The notes under the pieces are model-generated. The model made no database searches, was not told the DNA's origin, and worked only from the letters and a program-made list of their open reading frames with translations. Positions 57,044 to 64,000 of a DNA stretch of 64,000 nt are shown in pieces. How positions within the stretch are numbered: position 1 is the first letter of the stretch; each line of letters starts with the position of its first letter. The position numbers and the translations under genes are program-made. The stretch lies in contig CAVVWN010000008.1 in assembly GCA_963752045.1 (NCBI GenBank), positions 1,364,001 to 1,428,000 on the forward strand, given 5' to 3'. This stretch comes from DATKDF01 sp963752045 (GTDB taxonomy: Bacteria > Acidobacteriota > Vicinamibacteria > Vicinamibacterales > SCN-69-37).

Positions 57044-57770
57044 CTAGTCCAGCCGGAACTCGGCTCCGAGGTAAATCCGTTTGACGTCCTCGTCGGCTGC
57101 CAGGCCGTCCGGCGTGCCGCTCCTGAAGACGACGCCATCGTGCACGATGTACGCACGATCCGTAATTCGGAGCGTCTCACGCACATTGTGGTCGGTGACC
57201 AGCACGCCGATGCCGCGCTCCTTCAGGTGTACGACAATCTTCTGAATGTCGGCAACGGCTATCGGGTCGATCCCGGCGAAGGGCTCGTCGAGCAGCATGA
57301 ACTTGGGCCGATTGACGAGCGCCCGTGTGATCTCCACCCGCCGCCGCTCGCCGCCCGACAGCGCGTAGGCCTTCGACCTGGCCAGCCGCGTCAGCCCGAG
57401 CTCGGAGAGCAGCTCGGAGCAGCCGCGTACGCCGCTCTGCCGCACTGATGGGCAGCGTCTCGAGGATCGCCAGTACATTCTGCTCCACCGTCAGGCCGCG
57501 GAACACCGAAGGCTCCTGGGGCAGATACCCGATCCCCTTGCGAGCCCTGACGTACATCGGATCATCGGTCAGATCCTCGTCGTCCAGCAGCACACGGCCG
57601 CCGTCCGGGCCGACCAGCCCGACGACCATGCTGAACGTCGTGGTCTTGCCCGCCCCGTTCGGCCCGAGCAGGCCGACAATCTCTCCGGCCGACACGTCGA
57701 GGTCAATCGCTTTGACCACCGTCCGGCCTCCGTACGCCTTGGTGAGCCCTTCCGCTCGCAGGGTGGCCAT
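57044..57770 (-). CDS. lptB: LPS export ABC transporter ATP-binding protein LptB, with frameshift
   Basis: About 241 residues once one surplus base is removed. The first part from ATG 57770 has EGLTKAYGGRTVVKAIDLDV, Walker A GLLGPNGAGKTTTFSMVVG, and YLPQEPSVFRGLTVEQNVLA. The frame breaks at about 57420-57435 and the second part continues ELLSELGLTRLARSKAYALS, signature SGGERRRVEITRAL, Walker B FMLLDEPFAGIDPIAV and the H-loop VLVTDHNVRETL. Dropping one C from the CTCC there joins the parts (ETLPISAAERRTRL to ELLSELGL). The gene is usually essential with LptFG, so a true null is unlikely. Its start overlaps lptCA by one base (TGATG). Confidence 0.92.
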
Positions 57771-59908
57771 CAGCGAATCGAGACCTCACACTTGACCTTG
57801 CGGGTCTGGACGGGCCCGGGCGCCGTCGACTGCCAGGACGCGCCCCGTCCAGGCGTCAGCGTGGCCTGGGCGCCGATCGTCAGCACGCACCCGCCACCCG
57901 ATTCATCCGGCGACTTGGCCTGGGCCGGCCTTCCGATCAACGTGTACGCTCTCGTCTCTCCGGTGTAGGTCAAGCGTTGCCCCTTTGCCTCATGACCGCC
58001 AGTCAGTTCTGCGAACACGGTTTCGCCGGTCGCGTCAAAGGCCGCCACCGTTCGCGACGCCGACAACTGCAGCACCAGGCGGTCTGCTTCGGTCCGGCCA
58101 TCCTGGTTTCCGAATCGCACGGTACCCGTGTAGGTCGCCGTGCGAGATGCGTCCTCGTACACCAGAGCGTCGGCCGTCACCTCCGAGGACCTCGGCTCGG
58201 CCGCCGGGTCCTCAGGGGTCTCGATGAACAGCGATTCGACCGAGCCGGACGCCGTGAGGTTGTTCGTCTCGCGCTCGATCTTCACCTCGGCTGCGACCAC
58301 GCGGTTCTCACCCTGCACGAGACGCGCCGGCCGTTCCGGCTCCCCACGATAGGTGGCGGTCCCGCGTTGGGCCTCGTAGCGCAGTTCGGCGGCCGAACCG
58401 TACACGGGCTTGCCGGCCTCGAAGAGGCCCGTTGCCGTCCCCTCCCGGCCAGTCTCCGGACGCGACACACTGGTCACATTACCGGTGGCGACGAGGTCCT
58501 GCGTGTCGACGGACAGGTCGATGTTCTCGGCATCGACGGTGAGCGAACCGTCTACGCGCCGAACGCGGGCCTGGCGGGTGGGTCCGCTGTCGCCCCGCTC
58601 GAGCACGAGCCGCCCTTCCGTCGCATGGTACCGCGCGCGGTCGGCCTCGCCCCGGGTGTCTGTGGTCTCGAACGTGACGCTGCCCCGAAACACGGCGCTG
58701 CTGATGGCTTCAAAGCCGCCATCGAGCAGCAGCGTGAGCGCCTGCGAGCGCGCCGTCCGCCGCTCGGCCGGCACACCCCGGCGCGCGGGCCTGTCTTCGG
58801 TGAAGGAGACGTTCTCCGAGAACCGCGCTGACTGGAGGCCGGTCGCAGGCGTCCCGGCGGCCGTGAGCGTCGCCGCGCGAATCTCGCGCGCCGGTGTCTC
58901 CGGGCCTGCTGGCAGCGTCACGACGACCCGGTCGCGACCGTCCAGCCTGGTCACCGTCTGGCCGTCCGGCGCCAGAAACAGGTCGAGCCACGAGGCCTCG
59001 ATGGCCCGCGTGCCGGCCTTCTCCTGGAAACGTATGGACGCTCCGCCGGTGAGCGTCGCGTGCTCGAGCGTCCGTTCCTCGGTCCTGAACGACAGCGTGA
59101 TGTCATCGGCCTTCATCGCCGGAACGTTCGCCGTCCCGGTGTGGGGCGTGACGGAGGCATGTCCCCGCAACTCGAGGAATCGGACCTGGCTGCCCTCCCC
59201 CACGAAGGTCATCGTCGCGCTGTCGCCTGCCAGGGTCTCCGTTTCGCGCACGATGCGGGCTGCCTCGTCCATTTGCAGGTAGTTCTGCGCGCTGGCGAGA
59301 CTCATCCGGCTGGAGGAGAGCGAGAGGGGCTCAGCGCCGTCTTCGGAGGCTGCGACGGTCGCCTGGGCCTCCGCGAGGATGCGGAACAGGTCCGCCTCCC
59401 GGTCATAGGTCGCGCCGAGGCCGCTGCCCGAAAGCTGGTTCCTGGAGAAGCGAACGTGTCCCGGGATGTCGAGCGCGCCGGTGGTGTCGTCGTAGGTGGC
59501 CTCGTCGGTCTCGACTGACAGCGCCTCGCCCTCTACGAGCCGCACGTTGCCGCTCAACTGGAGCGCGCCCGGCTGCGACGTATTGACGAACTGCCCCCTC
59601 GTCTCCAGCCGATCAGCCCAGATCTCACGTCCGGTTTCCTCGAACCGCACGTGTGCCGAGAGGAACTGCGTCCGCCCATCCGGATACGCGCGCTGACCGG
59701 CGTGGTCGATCGTGAACTCGAGGCGGCCGCCGTGGAAGTGTTCGACGCGGCCACCGGCGCTCTCGCTGACAGCCGCCGGATCGGTGGACATGGCCGACGG
59801 CGGCGACTCGCGAGGCGCCTCCCGATCGCGACGCATGGCGAAGAGCGCGATGGCGAACGCGATACCGGTTGCGGCAAGCGCCACCCGGAGCGGCCGGCGC
59901 CACTTCAC
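57770..59908 (-). CDS. lptC: LptC/LptA-type LPS transport protein with repeated OstA-like domains
   Basis: 712 residues. One membrane anchor near the N-terminus (RPLRVALAATGIAFAIALFA), then a Pro/Ser-rich linker and several beta-jellyroll OstA segments: an LptC-like part (VEHFHGGRLEFTIDHAGQRA) and then LptA-like repeats (HVRFEETGREIWADRLETRG; EVTADALVYEDASRTATYTG; AVFRGSVTFETTDTRGEADR). LptC is normally about 190 residues and LptA about 170, so this is a long fusion that could form a substantial part of the LPS bridge. The last segment (YTGETRAYTLIGRPAQAKSP) is an LptA-like end. Overlaps recJ and lptB by one to four bases. Confidence 0.85.
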   Translation of the reverse strand: MKWRRPLRVALAATGIAFAIALFAMRRDREAPRESPPSAMSTDPAAVSESAGGRVEHFHGGRLEFTIDHAGQRAYPDGRTQFLSAHVRFEETGREIWADRLETRGQFVNTSQPGALQLSGNVRLVEGEALSVETDEATYDDTTGALDIPGHVRFSRNQLSGSGLGATYDREADLFRILAEAQATVAASEDGAEPLSLSSSRMSLASAQNYLQMDEAARIVRETETLAGDSATMTFVGEGSQVRFLELRGHASVTPHTGTANVPAMKADDITLSFRTEERTLEHATLTGGASIRFQEKAGTRAIEASWLDLFLAPDGQTVTRLDGRDRVVVTLPAGPETPAREIRAATLTAAGTPATGLQSARFSENVSFTEDRPARRGVPAERRTARSQALTLLLDGGFEAISSAVFRGSVTFETTDTRGEADRARYHATEGRLVLERGDSGPTRQARVRRVDGSLTVDAENIDLSVDTQDLVATGNVTSVSRPETGREGTATGLFEAGKPVYGSAAELRYEAQRGTATYRGEPERPARLVQGENRVVAAEVKIERETNNLTASGSVESLFIETPEDPAAEPRSSEVTADALVYEDASRTATYTGTVRFGNQDGRTEADRLVLQLSASRTVAAFDATGETVFAELTGGHEAKGQRLTYTGETRAYTLIGRPAQAKSPDESGGGCVLTIGAQATLTPGRGASWQSTAPGPVQTRKVKCEVSIR

Positions 59909-61641
59909 TGGGGTCCCCCGCCGGCGATCCGGACGTCTGCCACGGTCATCTCCGTGATCTTCTCACCCCGGTACTCACTCTGTTCGAGCGAGTACGCCAC
60001 TTCGAGGCCATGCCGGTTCGTGGCCAGGTACTCTTCGCGCTCGGCGGCCCGCCAGGCGATGGCGCGAAACGCCCGCCCCTCCTGGGTGAACCGGAGCGCC
60101 AGATGGCGCTCCTTCAGCACTCTCGGGGCTTCGGCCAGACTCACCGGCGCAGCCCGAAACACCGGCTTCGGATTCGCCATTCCAAACGGGCCGAGCCGGC
60201 TCAAACCCTCGACGACTGCGCCGGAGATCTCCCGGAGCCCGAGCGGCGCGTCGATGCGAAGGCGCGGCATGAGGTCTTCCGGGCTCAGCCGCTCGTTTGC
60301 CCAGGCCGCCAGCCTCCGCCGAAGCTCGCCGATGCGCGCGGCCTCGATCGTGAGCCCAGCCGCCTGCTTGTGGCCTCCGAAACGGACGAACAGCCCGCTG
60401 TGGGCGTCGAGCGCCTCGAGCAGGTCGAATTTCGGCACGCTCCGGGCCGAACCGTGGCCGAGGCCGTCTTCCACCGAGAGCACGATGGTCGGCTTCCCAT
60501 AGAGGTCCACGAGCTTCGACGCGACGATGCCGATGACGCCCCGGTGCCAGCGCTCGCCGGCCACCACCAGCAGGTTCTGCGCGCCGATGTCCGGGTCGCG
60601 CTCGATGGTGCGTCGAGCTTCGGCGAGGATCGCCGCTTCTTCCTCCTGGCGCCTGGCGTTCTGGGCCTCGAGCTGCCGGGCGAGGTCGACAGCCCGCGCG
60701 CGCACCCGCTCGTCTCGCCCGCGCAACAGGAGCAGCTCGACGGCCAGGTCTGCCGAGCCCATTCGTCCGGCCGCGTTGAGCCTCGGTGCCAGCATGAAGC
60801 CGACGTGGAAGCTGTCGATCGTCTTGCCCGAGAGACCCGTCTCGCCGAGCAGGGCGTCGAGGCCGGCTGTATGTCCGCCCGCGCCCAGCATCGCGAGCCC
60901 GCAACTGGCAATCACGCGGTTCTCGCCGACCAGGGGCACCACGTCGGCGAGCGTTCCGATGGCCGCCACCTTGACGAACTGCGGGAGCCACTCACTTCCC
61001 CGCCCTGCCTCGGCGAAGAGGCCCTGCACGAGCTTGAGCGCGACGCCCACGCCGGCGAGTGACTTGTCCGGATACGCGCAGTCGGACCGCTTCGGGTTGA
61101 CGACGGCAAGTGCCGCCGGAAGCGTCGAGTCGGGCTCGTGGTGGTCGGTGATGATGAGGTCCAGCCCCAGCTCGCGCGCCCGGCTGGCCGCCTCGGCGGC
61201 CCGAATCCCGCAATCTACCGAAACGACGACCCGCGCACCTTCCGCGTGGAGCCGCTCGATCGTGGGCGCCTGAAGTCCGTACCCGTCGGCAAACCGGTCG
61301 GGCACGAAGTGGCCCACATCGGCACCGAGCATCTCGAGCGCGCGCCTGAGAATGACGGTGGAGGTGACACCGTCGGCATCGTAATCGCCGTGGATGACGA
61401 TGCGCTCCCGCCGCGCGACGGCCCCCAGCAGGCGCGCGACGGCCACACGCATGTCGGTCAGGAGAAACGGATCGTGCAGCTGTCCGAGTGACGGTGAGAG
61501 AAACCGGGCGGCCGTCTCCGGGTCGTCAAGTCCTCGCTGACAAAGCAGCCGGGCGATCACGCGCGGAACGGCCAACGCGGCCGCAGTCTCATCGACCAGG
61601 GTGTCGTCGGCCGGGACGTCTTCCCACACGCGGGTGCGCAT
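59905..61641 (-). CDS. recJ: Single-stranded-DNA-specific exonuclease RecJ
   Basis: 578 residues from ATG 61641 (MRTRVWEDVPADDTLVDETA). 5'-3' ssDNA exonuclease of DNA repair. DHH motif region with metal-binding ERIVIHGDYDADGVTSTVIL, VSVDCGIRAAEAASRARE, LIITDHHEPDSTLPAALAVV, and the DHHA1 region with RFGGHKQAAGLTIEAA (GGGH-like). An OB-type C-terminal domain follows (EYLATNRHGLEVAYSLEQSE). Its start shares a base with the accA stop (TGATG). Confidence 0.95.
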   Translation of the reverse strand: MRTRVWEDVPADDTLVDETAAALAVPRVIARLLCQRGLDDPETAARFLSPSLGQLHDPFLLTDMRVAVARLLGAVARRERIVIHGDYDADGVTSTVILRRALEMLGADVGHFVPDRFADGYGLQAPTIERLHAEGARVVVSVDCGIRAAEAASRARELGLDLIITDHHEPDSTLPAALAVVNPKRSDCAYPDKSLAGVGVALKLVQGLFAEAGRGSEWLPQFVKVAAIGTLADVVPLVGENRVIASCGLAMLGAGGHTAGLDALLGETGLSGKTIDSFHVGFMLAPRLNAAGRMGSADLAVELLLLRGRDERVRARAVDLARQLEAQNARRQEEEAAILAEARRTIERDPDIGAQNLLVVAGERWHRGVIGIVASKLVDLYGKPTIVLSVEDGLGHGSARSVPKFDLLEALDAHSGLFVRFGGHKQAAGLTIEAARIGELRRRLAAWANERLSPEDLMPRLRIDAPLGLREISGAVVEGLSRLGPFGMANPKPVFRAAPVSLAEAPRVLKERHLALRFTQEGRAFRAIAWRAAEREEYLATNRHGLEVAYSLEQSEYRGEKITEMTVADVRIAGGGPQ

Positions 61642-62639
61642 CAGCCGGTCGCGCCATCCGGGCCGGCGTCGGCCTGGCCTGCCGGCTCGATGCCCAGGCG
61701 GCCCATGCTCCGGAACTTCTGATAGCGGGCCTCGAGCCGGTCGACGACCGTCACGCCCCGCAGTTCCTGGAGATGGCGGGCGATCGCGTCGCCGACCAAA
61801 GCGGCGGCCTGATCGTAGTTCAGGTGGGCGCCGCCAACGGGCTCCTTGACGATCTCGTCGATCAGCCCGAGCTCCAGCAGGTCGGGGGCGGTGATCTTCA
61901 ACGCTTTTGCTGCCTCGACCTTGCGCGCCGCGTCCCGCCAGAGAATGGCCGCGCATCCTTCAGGTGGGATGACACTGTAGATGGCGAACTCCTGCATGAG
62001 GATGCGATCGCCCACGGCGATCCCGAGCGCCCCGCCGCTGCCACCCTCACCGCACACGGTGACCACAATCGGCACTTCGAGCATCGCCATTTCGCGCAGG
62101 TTCAAGGCAATCGCCTCGGCCACGCCACGCTCCTCGGACTCCACACCCGGGTACGCCGCCGGGGTGTCGACGAAGACGATGACGGGCCGGCCGAACTTCT
62201 CGGCGAGCTGCATGATTCTGAGCGCTTTCCGATAGCCCTCCGGGCGCGCGTACCCGAAGTTGCGGAAGATCTTCTGCTTCGTGTCGCCGCGACCCTTCTG
62301 GTGGCCCACGACGACGACCGGTTCGCCCCTGAAGTAGCCCATGCCCGCGATGATCGCGTTGTCGTCGGCAAACCGCCGGTCTCCGTGCCACTCGGTGAAC
62401 CGGGACACCAGGCGCTCGACGTAGTCGAGCGTGCACGGCCGGTTCGGATGCCTGGCGACCTGCACCCGCTGCCACGCGTCGAGCGTGGAGAAGATCTCGG
62501 CTCGGAGCTCCTCGGCGCGGGCCTCGAGCCTCGCGATCGACGCCTGGCGCTCGGTCGTCTGTGGCATCAGGCGCAGGGCCTCGATCTCCTTGAGGAGAAC
62601 GGCGACCGGTTCTTCGAATTCCATCGTGTCCGCTGCCAT
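61641..62639 (-). CDS. accA: Acetyl-CoA carboxylase carboxyltransferase subunit alpha
   Basis: 332 residues from ATG 62639. Half of the carboxyltransferase that makes malonyl-CoA. Seen: the N-terminal helical part (EALRLMPQTTERQASIARLE), DYVERLVSRFTEWHGDRRFA, VVVVGHQKGRGDTKQKIFRN, the oxyanion-hole region CGEGGSGGALGIAVGDRILM, and SVIPPEGCAAILWRDAARKV. accD is not in the window. It lies 27 bases downstream of dnaE and upstream of recJ; dnaE-accA adjacency is a common arrangement. Confidence 0.97.
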   Translation of the reverse strand: MAADTMEFEEPVAVLLKEIEALRLMPQTTERQASIARLEARAEELRAEIFSTLDAWQRVQVARHPNRPCTLDYVERLVSRFTEWHGDRRFADDNAIIAGMGYFRGEPVVVVGHQKGRGDTKQKIFRNFGYARPEGYRKALRIMQLAEKFGRPVIVFVDTPAAYPGVESEERGVAEAIALNLREMAMLEVPIVVTVCGEGGSGGALGIAVGDRILMQEFAIYSVIPPEGCAAILWRDAARKVEAAKALKITAPDLLELGLIDEIVKEPVGGAHLNYDQAAALVGDAIARHLQELRGVTVVDRLEARYQKFRSMGRLGIEPAGQADAGPDGATG

Positions 62640-62666
62640 GGTTGTCCTCGTGTCCTGTCGGGGCGC

Positions 62667-64000
62667 CTACTGGCGGAGCCTCACCGATCCGGGGCCGCAC
62701 ACCGACTCGACGTCTTTGACGAAGAGCTCGCTCGGGCGAATTCGCCGGGCGGTGGCCGCCCGGACACGCATCGGCCGGCCTCCGGCCACCTCCACGACGA
62801 ACGACACCCGGCGGTCGCCGGCATGCCGCTCGAGCACGCTGGCCAGCCGATGCATCACGTCTCTGGCCACCTCCGGACCGGTCAGGCGAATCTCCACCTC
62901 ACGCACGGCCCGATCCCGGACGACGTCAAGCGGTGTGATCTCGGTCACCTTCAATCGGCTCGACTCCTCGTCCCGCTCGTAGTCACCGCGCACGAGCAGC
63001 ATCGCGTCGTTGACGATGTGCTGTCCGAACTTCCCGAACGGATCCGGAAAGACGACCGCCTCGACCTTGGCACCCTCGTCCTCGAGCGAAAACACAGCCA
63101 TGCGGTCTCCGCGCCTTGTCCTGAGCTGCCGGATGCCGGTTGCCACGCCACCGATGGCGCAGCCGGACACCGACTCGGTGAGCTCGTCCAGGCGCCGGGC
63201 GCCGACTGCTCGCAGCACGTCTGCATACCGGGAGAGCGGGTGCCCGCTCATGTAGAGCCCCAAGGCCTCCTTCTCCGCGGCGAGCGCTTCGGTCTCCGTC
63301 CATGGCGTCACCGCCGGCAGCGCCTCCACGTCTGTGAGGGCATCCCCGCTCGCGGCGTCCGCGCCGAAGAGCTGCGTCTGGCCCTGGTCGCGATCCCGTT
63401 GATGGCGGCTTCCGTGGTCGAGGATCCGATCGAGTCCGGCGAGCAGGCGGGGCCGCCAGGCCAGATACCCGTCGCGGCCATCCGGGCCGAGCGCGTCGAA
63501 GGCGCCGGCCTTGACCAGGCACTCCAGCACCTTCTTGTTGACGAGCCGCAGGTCGACGTGTTCGGTGAGTTTGAAGAGCGAGCTCACGCCGCCGAGCACC
63601 TGGCGGGCGTCGACGATCGACTGGATGGCCGAGGCGCCGGCCCCCTTGACAGCTCCGAGCCCGAAGCGCACGCCGTCCGGCTCGACGATGAACTGCAGCG
63701 AGCTGGCGTTGATGTCCGGCGGCAGCACCGGCACCCCGAGCTCGCGGCATTCCGACAGGTACAGCGCGATCTTGTCGGAGTTCTGCGACTCGATCGTGAG
63801 CAGTGCCGCCATGAAGTGGCGGGGGTAGTTCGCCTTGAGGTATCCGGTCTGGTACGCGAGCAGCGCGTAGGTCGTCGAATGCGACTTGTTGAAGCCGTAC
63901 CCGGCGAAGAACTCCATGAATTCGAAAATCTTCGTGGCCTTCTTGAGCGGAATCCCGCGCGCCTTGCAGCCGTCGAGGAAGCGATCGCGCTGGGCCTGCA
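62667..64000 (-). CDS. dnaE: DNA polymerase III alpha subunit, C-terminal part
   Basis: About 445 C-terminal codons; the frame is open to the window edge and reads family sequence (RFLDGCKARGIPLKKATKIF then EFFAGYGFNKSHSTTYALLA), so the gene continues beyond position 64000. Visible parts are the end of the polymerase domain, the HhH region with SLQFIVEPDGVRFGLGAVKG and SIVDARQVLGGVSSLFKL, then the OB fold (GGVATGIRQLRTRRGDRMAV; GAKVEAVVFPDPFGKFGQHI), and a short C-terminal domain. The MEFFAGYGFNKSHS sequence matches DnaE1. Expected to be an intact replicative polymerase. Confidence 0.96.
   Translation of the reverse strand, partial: QAQRDRFLDGCKARGIPLKKATKIFEFMEFFAGYGFNKSHSTTYALLAYQTGYLKANYPRHFMAALLTIESQNSDKIALYLSECRELGVPVLPPDINASSLQFIVEPDGVRFGLGAVKGAGASAIQSIVDARQVLGGVSSLFKLTEHVDLRLVNKKVLECLVKAGAFDALGPDGRDGYLAWRPRLLAGLDRILDHGSRHQRDRDQGQTQLFGADAASGDALTDVEALPAVTPWTETEALAAEKEALGLYMSGHPLSRYADVLRAVGARRLDELTESVSGCAIGGVATGIRQLRTRRGDRMAVFSLEDEGAKVEAVVFPDPFGKFGQHIVNDAMLLVRGDYERDEESSRLKVTEITPLDVVRDRAVREVEIRLTGPEVARDVMHRLASVLERHAGDRRVSFVVEVAGGRPMRVRAATARRIRPSELFVKDVESVCGPGSVRLRQ

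Overview
The window is dense, GC-rich (roughly two-thirds G+C) chromosomal DNA from a diderm bacterium: it carries lipopolysaccharide export (Lpt), Tol-Pal, a secretin pilus/secretion machine, acetyl-CoA carboxylase and replication genes. HprK with HPr, RapZ and RpoN in one run, a cohesin-tailed secretin, and a PilMNOP plus pseudopilin locus point to Acidobacteriota, perhaps class Vicinamibacteria. That placement is inference from gene content; there is no rRNA or other decisive marker in the window. No tRNA, rRNA, insertion sequence, phage or CRISPR array was seen.

Layout: (1) 1-7.2 kb: the end of glycine dehydrogenase gcvP, a class IV aminotransferase, NAD(P)HX repair (nnr), tsaE and guaB. 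(2) 7.2-16.5 kb, minus strand: a BMC shell protein, a CoA-acylating aldehyde dehydrogenase, a lytic transglycosylase, comM, an M23 peptidase and secA. (3) 16.6-28 kb, plus strand: a lipoprotein-like gene, an SLT transglycosylase, then a tightly overlapping machine operon: PilC, PilB, PilM, PilN, PilO, PilP, a secretin with a C-terminal cohesin-like domain, and three pseudopilins. (4) 28-33 kb, minus strand: murQ, a GHL10 glycosyl hydrolase, a Na+/solute symporter and a beta-lactamase-fold serine hydrolase, which look like a muropeptide salvage operon. (5) 33-39 kb: a Xer recombinase, metK with a possible pseudoknot leader, a PHP-domain hydrolase and a fused LptF-LptG permease. (6) 39.6-44.8 kb: parB, parA, a DUF151 nuclease, miaB and recN. 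(7) 44.9-50.4 kb: tolQ, tolR, a TolA/TonB-like gene, tolB, pal, cpoB, then ssb. (8) 50.6-64 kb, minus strand: dnaE (partial), accA, recJ, a LptC/LptA fusion, lptB, rpoN, hpf, hprK, rapZ, a mannose-type EIIA, ptsH and ptsI, nearly all overlapping or a few bases apart. This last run joins envelope transport, sigma-54 and a regulatory phosphotransferase chain without a sugar permease.

A striking global property is that seven otherwise well-conserved genes are interrupted by single-base frameshifts (nnr, the transglycosylase, the aldehyde dehydrogenase, GHL10, PHP, lptB, and rpoN with a compensating pair). Five of the six uncompensated cases fit one surplus base. Sequencing or assembly indels are the simplest explanation, so these genes are reported as full-length loci with a frameshift, not as split genes.
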